Shown here one piece after another: positions 1 to 9,344 of a DNA stretch of 64,000 nucleotides. How positions within the stretch are numbered: the stretch's first letter is position 1; every line of letters starts with the position of its first letter. A program made the position numbers and the translations under genes. Source of the DNA: Streptomyces sp. STR69 (GTDB lineage: Bacteria > Actinomycetota > Actinomycetes > Streptomycetales > Streptomycetaceae); NCBI RefSeq assembly GCF_024519455.1, contig NZ_JALJRY010000030.1, positions 29,491-93,490 of the forward strand. The letters run 5' to 3'. A model generated the notes under the pieces. It was given only the letters and a program-made list of their open reading frames with translations. It was not told where the DNA came from and made no database searches.

Positions 1-3000
1 GGCCGGTGCGGCGGTTCCGCCCGGCGAGGCCAGCACCCGCCGCAGATGGGCGGCGATCTCATCGACGTGCGGCGGGTCGAGCAGCGACAGGTGATGCCCC
101 GACACCGGTACGACCGTCAGGCGCGGGCAGACCTCGTCCCAGCCGAGTGCGTCGTCGTCCCGCTCGTACGCCGGGTCGCGCACGGTGTGCGGCGCCGGTT
201 CCGTGGCCCGGTACAGCACCACCGGGCCCTCGTACCGGCCAGGGCGGTGTGCCTCGCCGATCCTCAGATCCAGGTAGGAGGCACGCTGGTGCTCCAGGGC
301 GGCGGGCGGCACCCGTACGGCGCCGCGCAGGGTGCGCAGCACGGCGTCGATGCGTGCGCGGTCGTCGTCCATCGCCACGAGTTCGTCGTACGGCAGCGGC
401 AGTTGGACGCCATACGTGTCGGCGATGTGCCGTGCGAAGCCCGTGAGATGGGCGCGGACGCGGTCGGCGGGGGAGCGGCCGGGTTGGGGGAGGGCGCGTA
501 CGGAATCGATGAGCGCGACGAGTCCGACGTCCCGCCCGGCGGCGACCAGCAGGCGTGCCGTCTCCTGGGCGACGAACCCGCCGAAGGACCAACCACCCAG
601 CACGCACGGCCCGTTGGGGTGGACGGCGGTGATCTCGTCGACATAGCGCCGCGCCTTCTCCGACACCGTACGGGCGTCCTCGATCCGGTCGAGACCGTGC
701 ACCGGCCGTTCGTCGCCCAGGTGTCGGGCGAGTGCGCGATAGACGTCGGCGGTGCCGCCGGCGGCGTGGAAGAGGAAGAGCGGGGCGTGCGTGCCGCCTC
801 CGTGCAGCGTGCGGAGAGGGCCTGATGTGTCGGTCAACTGTCTTATCCGGTCCGCCACTTCGTCGATGGTCGTTGCGTCGAACAGGTCACGCAGATGCAG
901 CTCGATCCCGAACTCGCGGTCCAGAGCGGTGCGGATCCGGACGGCCATCAGGGAATCCAGACCGAGGTCGGCCAACGCGGTGGTGGGGGTGATGCGGGCC
1001 GGGGAATGCCCGGTGACGGCGGCGATGTGGTGGCTCAGCCGGGCGACCACCGAATCGGGCGCGGGCTCCACGACAGCGGCGGGTTCCGGGACAGCGGCGG
1101 GCCGTGCCGGCCGGTCCCCTGTCACACGCCCCCGCCCGTCCGTCCACCAATACCGCACGTGCCGCCAGCGCGGCAGCGGAAGGTCGACAACTTGGCCGGT
1201 CGGCACGGGCAGGGACAGCCCCGCCGCGTACAGGGCGCCCAACTCCCCGAGAAACGCCGCGGATCCGGCCGCGTCGCGGCGCAGCGTGCCCACGGTGAGC
1301 GCGTCGGGCACGGTGTCGGTGATGGACCGGGCCAGGACCGGATGCGGCGAGATCTCGACGAAGGCGGTACGACCGTCCGCCGCAGCCGCCGCGAGGGCCC
1401 GGTCCAGCCGTACCGGCCGGCGCAGGTTGGCGGCCCAGTGGTCGGCGCCGAACTCGCAGGCGCCGCGCGGGTCGTCCAGGACGGTGGAGTAGACGGGGAT
1501 ACGCGGCGACCGGCCTCGGAGGTCCGCGAGGGCCTCGACCAGCTCCGGCAACAGCGGGTCCACGTGCGGCGAGTGTCCGGCGCCGACGACCCGCATGGCC
1601 CGGGCGGCCCGCCCCCGCTCCTCCATCCGGCGCACCAACCGGGCCACCGCGACCTCGTCACCGGTGACGACCTTCTGCCGGGGCGAGGAGTGCACGGCGA
1701 CCTGGACACCCGGGAACTCCCCCTCCAGGTCGGCCAGTTCACCGTCCTCCAGTTCCACGACGGCCATCGCGCCCCCGCGCAGCCCACCGAGCAACCGGGC
1801 CCGTACGGCGACGACCCGCGCCGCGTCCACCACGTCCAGCGCGTCCGCGCAGACAGCGGCGGCCACCTCGCCCAGGGAGTGGCCGATCACGGCGGCGGGT
1901 TCGACGCCGTAGGACCGCCACAGCTGGGCGAGTGCCAACTGGGTGCCGAAGAGGACTGGTTGGGAGACATCGAGCCGGTCGAGCGGTCCGGCGGAGGTCA
2001 GGTGTGCGCGGAGCGAGAAGCCGAAGACGTCGGCGAGCCGGGCGTCGAGTTTCTCCACTGCGGCGGCGAAGGCCGGTTCCTCTGCGAGGAGTTGACGTCC
2101 CATGCCGGTCCACTGGGTGCCGTATCCGGAGAACACCCACACCGGACCGCGCCCCACCCGGTCGCGGTCGCCCGTGAGCACCCGCGGGTCCCGGTCGCCC
2201 TGGCCCAACGCGCCCAGTGCATCGGCCAGTTCACGTCCGTCGCGGGCGACGACGGCGGCGCGCACCGGCCCGCGCCCGGTGCGTCCCGCGAGTGTGCGCG
2301 CCACATCGGCGGGCCGGGCCGCGCTTCCGACCGGTGTGCGCAGCCACGCGGCGAGCCGGGCGGCGGTGTCGCGGACCCGCTCGTTGTCGATGTCGGAGAG
2401 GAGATGCAGACGGGCGGTCGGCTCCTCGACCGACGTCCCCCCGACCCCCTGAGTCGCAGGCACGGTCGGCCGCCGTTCCTCCACCACCGCATGGGCGTTG
2501 GTGCCGCCGAAGCCGAAGCCCGAGACACCGGCGGTGGCCGTGCCGCTGTAGCGGGGCCAGGGTTCGGGCTCGGTGACCAGGCGCAGCCGTGGGTCGGGGT
2601 GCGAGGTGCCGTGCAGCGACGGCGGGACGAGGTCGTGATGGAGGGCGAGGACCGTCTTGACCAGGCCGGCGAGACCGGCCGCGGATTCCAGATGACCGAG
2701 GTTGCCCTTCACCGAGCCGAGCAGCAGGGGCTGTTCACGGTCACGGCCCGCGCCCAGCACCGCGCCGAGCGCGCCCGCCTCGATCGGGTCGCCCAGCGGG
2801 GTACCGGTGCCGTGCGCCTCCACGTAGTCCACGTGGGCCGGGACGAGTCCGGCCCGCCCGTACGCCGTGGCCAACAGGGCTTGCTGCGCGGCCGGGTTGG
2901 GGGCGAGCAGGCCACCCGAGCGGCCGTCGGAGTTGACCGCCGTGGCGCGGATCACCGCGAGGACACGGTCACCGTCGCGCTCCGCGTCGGACAGCCGTTT

Positions 3001-4059
3001 CAGCAGCACCGCCACGCAGCCCTCACCGCGCCCGATGCCGTCGGCCGTCGTGGCGAACGGCTTGCAGCGGCCGTCCGGCGCGAGCGCCCCCGCCCGGGCG
3101 AAGGCGACGCCGACGGTGGGCGAGAGCAGGACGTTGACCCCGGCGGCGATCGCCGCGTCGGTCTCGCCGTCGCGCAGGCTCACGCAGGCCTGGTGAAGGG
3201 CGACCAGGGAGGACGAACAGGCCGTGTCCACCGCCATGTTGGGACCGCGGGTGTCCAGGACGTACGCCAGTCGGCCGGCCGTCACACTGAGGGCCGCGCC
3301 CGCCGGGGCCCAGGGGTCGACGGCGTGCGCGTCGGCGCCGGTGAGGCGGCCGTACTCCGGCGCCGAGACTCCGACGTAGATGCCGGTGGCCGTGCCCGCG
3401 AGGGCCGTGGCCGGGACGGCGGCGTGGTCGAGCGTCTCGCGGACGACTTCCAGGAGGATCCGCTGCTGAGGGTCCATCACCGCGGCCTCGCGCGGGGTGA
3501 TCCGGAAGAAGTCGGCGTCGAATCCGGCGATGTCGTCCAAGTAGCCGCCGTACAAGGGTGCTTCGGCGGGCGGAAACGGCGTGAAGTCGCCCCATCTGTC
3601 CTCGGGGACGCGCCTGATCGCGTCGACGCCGTCGATCAGCAACTGCCAGTAGTCGTCCGGGCCGCGCACTCCGCCGGGCAGTCGGCAACCGACCCCGATC
3701 ACCGCGACGGGCTCGCCGGGCGCTGCCCGCACGGCCGGTGCGGGGACGTGACGCGGGTCGGGCCGGGGGTCCGTACCGCACACCCGCGCCACCAGCGCGT
3801 CCACGGTCGGCGCCTCCCACAGCAGCGTCGCCGGCAGTTCGTGCCCCGTCAGCAGCGACAACTCGCCCGCCAGCACGACCGCGTCCCGCGAGGACATACC
3901 GAGTTCGGCCAACGGCCGGTCCGTCGCCACGTCATGGGCCGGCGTGCCGTGCCACTCGGCCACCCGCTCCAGGATCCGGCGACGCAACGCGTTCTCGTCG
4001 GCGGCCGTCATCCGTTCCCCTGCCCGGTGGTTCGGCCCGCTCCCGTCGACGGCCGTCAT
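1..4059 (-). CDS. Pks13-like condensing polyketide synthase (ACP-KS-AT-ACP-TE), 3' end cut by window
   Basis: Predicted to join an acyl chain loaded on the N-terminal ACP with a carboxylated acyl extender on the second ACP, and release the beta-keto product through the thioesterase. 1,353 residues are visible and the frame is still open at base 1. Domains: ACP1 about 15-95 with GMSSRDAV (Ser57); KS about 110-535 with DTACSSS (Cys281), EAHGTGT and KGNLGH; AT about 635-930 with GHSLGE (Ser728); ACP2 about 990-1070 with LGLDSL (Ser1036); TE about 1090-1340 with GWSFGG (Ser1158) and GHHLSLLD. There is no KR, DH or ER. An ACP before the KS and a terminal TE is the architecture of mycobacterial Pks13, not of a normal elongation module. 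The ATG overlaps the ligase stop as ATGA; a second ATG at 4011 has a better ribosome site (AGGGGA). The AT motif GAGHS differs from malonyl (HAFH) and methylmalonyl (YASH) types. Confidence 0.9.
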   Translation of the reverse strand, partial: MTAVDGSGPNHRAGERMTAADENALRRRILERVAEWHGTPAHDVATDRPLAELGMSSRDAVVLAGELSLLTGHELPATLLWEAPTVDALVARVCGTDPRPDPRHVPAPAVRAAPGEPVAVIGVGCRLPGGVRGPDDYWQLLIDGVDAIRRVPEDRWGDFTPFPPAEAPLYGGYLDDIAGFDADFFRITPREAAVMDPQQRILLEVVRETLDHAAVPATALAGTATGIYVGVSAPEYGRLTGADAHAVDPWAPAGAALSVTAGRLAYVLDTRGPNMAVDTACSSSLVALHQACVSLRDGETDAAIAAGVNVLLSPTVGVAFARAGALAPDGRCKPFATTADGIGRGEGCVAVLLKRLSDAERDGDRVLAVIRATAVNSDGRSGGLLAPNPAAQQALLATAYGRAGLVPAHVDYVEAHGTGTPLGDPIEAGALGAVLGAGRDREQPLLLGSVKGNLGHLESAAGLAGLVKTVLALHHDLVPPSLHGTSHPDPRLRLVTEPEPWPRYSGTATAGVSGFGFGGTNAHAVVEERRPTVPATQGVGGTSVEEPTARLHLLSDIDNERVRDTAARLAAWLRTPVGSAARPADVARTLAGRTGRGPVRAAVVARDGRELADALGALGQGDRDPRVLTGDRDRVGRGPVWVFSGYGTQWTGMGRQLLAEEPAFAAAVEKLDARLADVFGFSLRAHLTSAGPLDRLDVSQPVLFGTQLALAQLWRSYGVEPAAVIGHSLGEVAAAVCADALDVVDAARVVAVRARLLGGLRGGAMAVVELEDGELADLEGEFPGVQVAVHSSPRQKVVTGDEVAVARLVRRMEERGRAARAMRVVGAGHSPHVDPLLPELVEALADLRGRSPRIPVYSTVLDDPRGACEFGADHWAANLRRPVRLDRALAAAAADGRTAFVEISPHPVLARSITDTVPDALTVGTLRRDAAGSAAFLGELGALYAAGLSLPVPTGQVVDLPLPRWRHVRYWWTDGRGRVTGDRPARPAAVPEPAAVVEPAPDSVVARLSHHIAAVTGHSPARITPTTALADLGLDSLMAVRIRTALDREFGIELHLRDLFDATTIDEVADRIRQLTDTSGPLRTLHGGGTHAPLFLFHAAGGTADVYRALARHLGDERPVHGLDRIEDARTVSEKARRYVDEITAVHPNGPCVLGGWSFGGFVAQETARLLVAAGRDVGLVALIDSVRALPQPGRSPADRVRAHLTGFARHIADTYGVQLPLPYDELVAMDDDRARIDAVLRTLRGAVRVPPAALEHQRASYLDLRIGEAHRPGRYEGPVVLYRATEPAPHTVRDPAYERDDDALGWDEVCPRLTVVPVSGHHLSLLDPPHVDEIAAHLRRVLASPGGTAAPA

Positions 4060-5816
4060 CCCGTGGTCTCCGTGGCGTAGTCGCCCTCCAGATACCGGGC
4101 GCGGGTCAGGGCCCGTGACACCTTGCCGCTGGAAGTGCGGGGCACGGTGCCGGGAGCGACCAGGACGACATCGGCGAGCCGCAGCCCGTGCCGCGCGGAG
4201 ACGGCCGCGCGCACGGCACGCGTCAGGGCCGGCACGTCGAGGTCGGCGAGGCTGGTGCCCCGCGTGTGTTCGGCGACGACCACCACCCGCTCGCCTGCGC
4301 CACCCACCCCGCCCGTTCCACCCGGCACCCCGAACGCGGCGAGCCGGTCCCGCCGTACGGCCCGGTGCGCGTCCTGCGCGGTGGCCTCCACGTCCTGCGG
4401 ATAGTGGTTGCGGCCGTCGACGACGATGAGGTCCTTGAGCCGGCCGGTGACGATCAACTGCCCGTCCAGGACGGTCCCCAGGTCACCGGTGCGCAGCCAG
4501 CCGCCCGGCGCTTCGCCGCCGAGCGAGGCGCCGAACACCCGTCGGGTCTGCGCGGGGTTGTTCCAGTAGCCGCGCCCCACGTTGGCACCCTGCACCCAGA
4601 TCTCCCCGACCTCCCCCTCGGCCAGCACGGCGTGGGCGACCGGATCGACGATGCGCACCCGCTGCCCCACCGGAGTTCCGCACCCCGCGAGGAGCACGGC
4701 CCGCGGATCCTCGGGCCGTGCGGGCAGCGCCTTCCCGGCGGCGAGGGCGTCCCGGTCGAGGGCGAACCGTCCGAGCGGCCGGCCGGGCCGGGCGGCGCTG
4801 ACGAACACGGTGGCCTCGGCGAGCCCGTACGACGGACAGTGCGCCTCCGCCGCCAACCCCTGTGCGGCGAACGCGGCGTGGAAACGGTCGGCGGTGCCGG
4901 GCCGGACGGGTTCGCTGCCGTTGATCAGCGCGGCGACCCCGTCCAGCCGCAGCCCCTCCTTCTGCGCCTCGGTGACGGTGGAGGCGCAGTAGTCGTAGGC
5001 GAAGTTCGGCGCGGCACTCAGCGCGCGCGGATGCGCGGCCAACAGCCTTAGCCAGCGCGCCGGTTCGTGCAGGAACGCGGTCGGATCCATGAGGACCGAC
5101 GGCACTCCGCGTACGACGGGGGCCGCCACGCTCAGCACCAGCCCCATGTCGTGGTACAGCGGCAGCCAGCCCACGCAGGTCACCGGATGCGCGTCGGCGC
5201 CGTAAGCGGCAAGCGCCTGGCGGGCGTTGGCGACGACATTGGCGTGAGTGATCTGCACGCCCGCCGGAGCCCGGGTCGACCCGGAGGTGTACTGGAGATA
5301 GGCCGTCGCGTCCGAATTCGGCTCCGGCGCCAGCCAGTTGAGGGCGGCGGTGTCGGGCACCCGGTCCGCCGCGAGGACCGGCACCTCCGCACGCTCACAG
5401 AAGTCCGTCACCTCGGCCAGGACCCGGTCGGTGGTCAGCACGACCGCGGGGCGCGCGTCCCCCAACACCCCGACGAGCCGGTCGCCCTGTCCCGGGAGAC
5501 CGGGCGGATACAGCGGTACGGCGACCATCCCGGCGGCCAGTGCCGCCAGGAACCCGGCGATGTAGTCCGTCCCCTGCGGGCACAACAGGGCGACCCGCGC
5601 CCCGGGTTCGGCCTGCTCGGTGAGCCGGGCGGCCAGTGCCCGTACCCGCAGATCGAGCCGCTGCCAGGTCGACGTGCGGTGCACACCACGGGAGTTGGGG
5701 GCGGGATGGTCGACGAAGGTGAACGCCCGGCGGTCCGGGGTGAGTTCGGCCCAGTGCCGCACGTACTCGGGCAGGGTCCGGTACGCGGGCGCGAGCGGCG
5801 GGCGGCGACTGTCCAT
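4056..5816 (-). CDS. FadD32-like fatty acyl-AMP ligase
   Basis: Adenylates a fatty acid and, in the FadD32 family, passes it to the N-terminal ACP of the partner synthase instead of CoA. It has 586 residues, against about 637 for mycobacterial FadD32. The AMP-binding loop reads YTSGSTRAP; the TRAP ending is typical of PKS-loading acyl-AMP ligases. The hinge and C-terminal domain follow (RTGDLG, then TSSGK with candidate catalytic Lys565). It starts at ATG 5816 with GAGGAG nine bases upstream, and its TGA overlaps the synthase ATG, so the two are probably translationally coupled. The FAAL-specific insertion cannot be proved by eye, so a CoA ligase remains possible, but the neighbours argue strongly for a loading role. 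Confidence 0.9.
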   Translation of the reverse strand: MDSRRPPLAPAYRTLPEYVRHWAELTPDRRAFTFVDHPAPNSRGVHRTSTWQRLDLRVRALAARLTEQAEPGARVALLCPQGTDYIAGFLAALAAGMVAVPLYPPGLPGQGDRLVGVLGDARPAVVLTTDRVLAEVTDFCERAEVPVLAADRVPDTAALNWLAPEPNSDATAYLQYTSGSTRAPAGVQITHANVVANARQALAAYGADAHPVTCVGWLPLYHDMGLVLSVAAPVVRGVPSVLMDPTAFLHEPARWLRLLAAHPRALSAAPNFAYDYCASTVTEAQKEGLRLDGVAALINGSEPVRPGTADRFHAAFAAQGLAAEAHCPSYGLAEATVFVSAARPGRPLGRFALDRDALAAGKALPARPEDPRAVLLAGCGTPVGQRVRIVDPVAHAVLAEGEVGEIWVQGANVGRGYWNNPAQTRRVFGASLGGEAPGGWLRTGDLGTVLDGQLIVTGRLKDLIVVDGRNHYPQDVEATAQDAHRAVRRDRLAAFGVPGGTGGVGGAGERVVVVAEHTRGTSLADLDVPALTRAVRAAVSARHGLRLADVVLVAPGTVPRTSSGKVSRALTRARYLEGDYATETTG

Positions 5817-5884
5817 CGGACGGGCTCCTCACGAACAGCAGGGCGAGCGGCGGGGGAGTGGCGTGAAGGGGGTGAACTCAGCGG

Positions 5885-7453
5885 TCAGAGCGGGATGTTG
5901 CCGTGCCGCCGCTCCGGCATCGGGGCTCGCTTGCCCCGCAACGCGCGCAGGGCGCGGCCGACATGGACCCGGGTGTCGCGTGGCGCGATGACGTCGTCGA
6001 CATACCCGCGTTCGGCGGCGAGGTACGGAGTACCGTGCGTGGCCTCGTACGTGGCGACCAGGTCCGCCCGCAGCGCCTCCGGGTCGTCCGCCGCGGCGAG
6101 TTCACGCCGGTGCAGCACGCCCACGGCGCCCTCCGCGCCCATGACGGCGATCCGCGCGGTCGGCCACGCGAGGTTGAGGTCGGCGCCGAGATGCTTGGAG
6201 CCCATCACCGCGTACCCGCCGCCGTACGCCTTGCGCACCACCACGGTGACCTTGGGGACGGTCGCCTCGGCGTACGCGTACAGGAGTTTGGCGCCGCGCC
6301 GGATGATGCCGCCCCGCTCCTGGCACACGCCGGAGAGATAGCCGGGGACGTCCGCGAAGGTCAGCAGCGGGATGCCGAACGCGTCGCAGAACCGCACGAA
6401 CCGCGCGGCCTTCTCGGAGGCGTCGATGTCGAGGACCCCGGCCGAGTGCAGCGGCTGGTTGGCGACGACCCCGACACTCGCCCCCTCGACCCGGGCCAGC
6501 GCGCAGATGATGTTCGGCGCGAACAACTCCTGGACGTAGAGGAGTTCACCGTCGTCGACGACCGCGCGCAGGATGTCCCGCATGTCGTAGACGTGGCCGA
6601 GCCGGTCGGGCACGACCTCGTCGAGCGGGGCCCCGGCGGCGACGGCTCCGGGCGCGTACTCCGGGGGCGGCTCCAGGTTGTTGGCGGGAAGGTACGACAG
6701 CAGGTCGCGTACGGTGTCGAGCGCGTCCTCCTCGTCGGCGGCGAGGAAGTGGGCGTTGCCGTTCACGGAGTTGCTGGTGCGGGCGCCGCCCAGCTCCTCG
6801 GCGGTGGCGCGTTCGCCGGTCACCGCCTCGATGACGTCCGGCCCCGTGACGAACATGTGCGAGGCGCCGTCCACCATCACGGTGAAGTCGGTGATCGCGG
6901 GGGAGTAGGCGGCGCCGCCCGCGCACGGGCCCAGGACGACGGAGATCTGCGGGATCACCCCGGACGCCTTCACATTGCGGCGCACCAACTCGGCGTACAG
7001 CGCGAGGGAGTTGACGCCCTCCTGGATGCGGGCGCCGCCGGAGTCGTTGAGCCCCACGACCGGACACCCGGTCTTCAGGGCGAGGTCCATGAGGGCCACG
7101 GTCTTCTCGCCGAAGGCCTCGCCCATGCTGCCGCCGAAGACCGTGGAGTCCTGCGCGAACACACAGACCGGCCGTCCGTCGACCGTGCCGTACCCCGTCA
7201 CGACCCCGTCGCCGTACGGCCGTTGGGCACCGTCGCCCGCCGTTCTCGCCCGCACGAACACACCGGTCTCCGCGAACGAGCCCGCGTCCAGCAGCCGTTC
7301 GATCCGCTCGCGCGCACCGAGGGCCCCGCGTCTTCTCGGCGCGCCGGTGACCACCGCCCGTGCCCGTCGCTCCGCCAGGTCGGCGATGCGTCCGGCGGTG
7401 CGGTCCGCCGCAGGTGTCACTGCCGTCAGGGATGTCGTCGCCTCTAGCGTCAC
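5885..7453 (-). CDS. Acyl-CoA carboxylase beta subunit (carboxyltransferase, AccD4/PccB type)
   Basis: Transfers carboxyl from biotin to an acyl-CoA, making the extender for a condensing enzyme. It has 522 residues, normal for the family, and both carboxyltransferase halves are complete: N-terminal ARERIERLLD and LNDSGGARIQEG, C-terminal DVPGYLSG and GGIIRRGAKLLYAYAEATVP. Where PccB-type enzymes have GGAYDVM and AccB-type GGAYIVM, this protein has GGGYAVM; the substrate-selecting residue is Ala415. I prefer GTG 7453, which has GGAGG five bases upstream, over the GTG at 7459. It is the first gene of the operon, 68 bases before the ligase. No biotinylated alpha subunit is in the window, so it must pair with one encoded elsewhere. 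Confidence 0.9.
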   Translation of the reverse strand: MTLEATTSLTAVTPAADRTAGRIADLAERRARAVVTGAPRRRGALGARERIERLLDAGSFAETGVFVRARTAGDGAQRPYGDGVVTGYGTVDGRPVCVFAQDSTVFGGSMGEAFGEKTVALMDLALKTGCPVVGLNDSGGARIQEGVNSLALYAELVRRNVKASGVIPQISVVLGPCAGGAAYSPAITDFTVMVDGASHMFVTGPDVIEAVTGERATAEELGGARTSNSVNGNAHFLAADEEDALDTVRDLLSYLPANNLEPPPEYAPGAVAAGAPLDEVVPDRLGHVYDMRDILRAVVDDGELLYVQELFAPNIICALARVEGASVGVVANQPLHSAGVLDIDASEKAARFVRFCDAFGIPLLTFADVPGYLSGVCQERGGIIRRGAKLLYAYAEATVPKVTVVVRKAYGGGYAVMGSKHLGADLNLAWPTARIAVMGAEGAVGVLHRRELAAADDPEALRADLVATYEATHGTPYLAAERGYVDDVIAPRDTRVHVGRALRALRGKRAPMPERRHGNIPL

Positions 7454-7634
7454 AGCCACCTCCGAAGTGGTTCTCGAATATGGCAGCGATTCGGCGACGG
7501 ACCGGAGGATCGCCGTTCTGTTTGCGGGAGTTGAGTCCTGGGCGACGGAGGTTCGTCCTGAGGTGACAACGGAGCGGCAGGGGGCCGCGAGGGGCCGGGG
7601 GGTTCCGTGGTCCAGACCATTATGTTGTCATGGC

Positions 7635-7652
7635 AATGGAAACGTTGCCCTA
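7635..7652. promoter_or_regulatory. Candidate LacI-family operator (site 1)
   Basis: Imperfect 18-base palindrome centred on AACGTT, core TGGAAACGTTGCC, just upstream of the ribosome site of the GH28-like gene. The same core occurs at 13430 and 13550, and a LacI-family gene lies within the cluster at 11180. Operator function is inferred. Confidence 0.5.
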
Positions 7653-7666
7653 CGGGAGGACACCGG

Positions 7667-9307
7667 ATGAGATCACCACTGGCGCCGATCGGCGGAGCCG
7701 AGAACCCCCGCCGGCGCCGACTGGCCCTCGCACTCACCGCACTCCTGCTCGGTGTGGCGGCACTCCTGGGAACCCCACACCCCGCCCAGGCCGCGGCGGG
7801 GACCGTGACGGCGTACCCGGTCCCGTCCATCTACCCGGCGTCCACCGACTACAAGTTGACCGTCAACGGAACCTCCGTGCCCGTCACCAAGTACACGGGC
7901 TACGACATCGCGCAACTCGCCCTCGGGACCGGCACCGCCCCCATCTCGGTCACCAAGCTCAACAACACGGCCATCGGTGCCTACAGCATCAGCCCGCAGA
8001 AGCTCGGCATCACCGGGACCGTCAGCGGCCCGACCCTGACCTTCACCGTGCAGAACGACGAGTATCTGATCGTCAAGCTCGACGGCCGCCCCGAGCTGGT
8101 CATCGCCGCCGACCCGGCCGAGACCAACCGCCCCGCCACGAGCGGCGCCGGCATCTTCAACGTGCAGAGCGTGCCGTACTCGGCCCAGCCGAACACCGGC
8201 GCCTACACCACAACTCCCTTCCAGAACGCCCTCAATGACGCCGCCGCGTACGGCTCCGCGAACGGCACCCAGGGCATCGTGTACGTCCCGGCCGGTGTCT
8301 ACACCCTCGGCAACCTCTACCTGCGCAGCAACCTCGCGCTCTACCTCGCACCCGGCGCGGTACTCCGCTACACGGGCGAGGCCGCCCACTATGTGGTGAA
8401 CGGACACAAGAACTCCCAGGGGCGGGACCTCACTTGGTTCATCTCCACCCGGTACTCCTCGACGAACATCAAGATCTACGGCCGCGGCATCGTCGACGGC
8501 AACGGCCAGGCCGCGCTCGCGCCCTCCAACCTCGGCGTGAACCTCCTCGCCCCGATCTACACGAGCGGCTTCACCGTCGACGGGATCACCTTCCGGGAGT
8601 CCAGCAGTTGGGCGGTCATCCCGCTGCGCTCCTCGGACCTGGCCTTCCGCAACATCAAGCTGTTCAACAGGTTCGACATGGGCGAGAACGACGGCATCGA
8701 CGTCATGGAGTCCACGAACGTCACCGTCGACCACGCCATCGGCATCGGCCTCGACGACCCCTTCAGCACCAAGACCTGGCCCGACGTCGCCGACATCTAC
8801 AGGACGGTCCCCGGCACCGCCCGCCCTCTCGACGACGTCACCTTCAACGACCTTGTCTCCTGGACCTATTGCTACGGCGTCAAGGTCGGCCAGGGCGTCT
8901 ACGAGCCGCAGGACAAGGTCACCTTCCAGCATGTCGTCGTCTACGACGCGGCCGTGGGCATCGGCGTCCACTACAAGTACGGCACGGCCGCCGCGACCAA
9001 CCTCAAGTTCGACGACATCGACATCGAACGGCTCAGCTACAAGAACGACGACAACCGCACCTGGCTCGCCCTGATGACCGGCAGCACGGCGGGCACCGGC
9101 CCGGTCACCGGCATCACGATCTCCAACGTCCGCGTCCGCAACGCCGGTACGACCGCCGCCCGCATCAACGGCCTCCCGGGAGCGCCCATTTCAGGCATCA
9201 CCCTGAGCCACATAGTGATGCCGGGCACCACGACCGGGGCAACGACTCCGAGCCAACTGAACCTCACCAACCTGTCGGACTACGACGGCCTCACGATCAC
9301 GCCGTGA
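7667..9307 (+). CDS. Secreted GH28-like right-handed beta-helix glycosidase or lyase
   Basis: 546 residues with an export signal: arginine-rich n-region, hydrophobic stretch and an AQAAAG cleavage site near residue 43. After a roughly 130-residue beta-rich N-terminal domain comes a long parallel beta-helix (about 190-540) related to polygalacturonases. The family's acidic residues can be placed in ENDGIDVMES and GLDDPFSTK, but the usual GHG histidine motif is CYGVKVG, with Tyr in place of His. It may therefore act on a substrate other than polygalacturonan. The ATG at 7667 is chosen for the GGGAGGA ribosome site; an earlier in-frame start at 7607 would bury the signal peptide. It is divergent from the condensation operon, with a candidate LacI operator in its leader. 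Confidence 0.75.
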   Translation: MRSPLAPIGGAENPRRRRLALALTALLLGVAALLGTPHPAQAAAGTVTAYPVPSIYPASTDYKLTVNGTSVPVTKYTGYDIAQLALGTGTAPISVTKLNNTAIGAYSISPQKLGITGTVSGPTLTFTVQNDEYLIVKLDGRPELVIAADPAETNRPATSGAGIFNVQSVPYSAQPNTGAYTTTPFQNALNDAAAYGSANGTQGIVYVPAGVYTLGNLYLRSNLALYLAPGAVLRYTGEAAHYVVNGHKNSQGRDLTWFISTRYSSTNIKIYGRGIVDGNGQAALAPSNLGVNLLAPIYTSGFTVDGITFRESSSWAVIPLRSSDLAFRNIKLFNRFDMGENDGIDVMESTNVTVDHAIGIGLDDPFSTKTWPDVADIYRTVPGTARPLDDVTFNDLVSWTYCYGVKVGQGVYEPQDKVTFQHVVVYDAAVGIGVHYKYGTAAATNLKFDDIDIERLSYKNDDNRTWLALMTGSTAGTGPVTGITISNVRVRNAGTTAARINGLPGAPISGITLSHIVMPGTTTGATTPSQLNLTNLSDYDGLTITP

Positions 9308-9344
9308 GGCCGGCCAGGCGGGGGCGCCGCTCCTCCGGCCGGGA

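Noticed and set aside
895..4080. A 1,061-codon open frame on the plus strand
   Set aside because: It is the antisense shadow of the condensing synthase; its translation has no domain motifs and is full of Gly/Arg/Pro typical of GC-rich antisense frames.
1..7453. Ordinary type I modular polyketide cluster
   Set aside because: There are no reductive domains, no second module and no docking domains; the N-terminal ACP, FAAL and carboxyltransferase partners fit Pks13 better. The left edge must be read to be sure.
9308..9340. Terminator between the beta-helix gene and the DHFR-like gene
   Set aside because: Only six paired bases with a long loop; not convincing.
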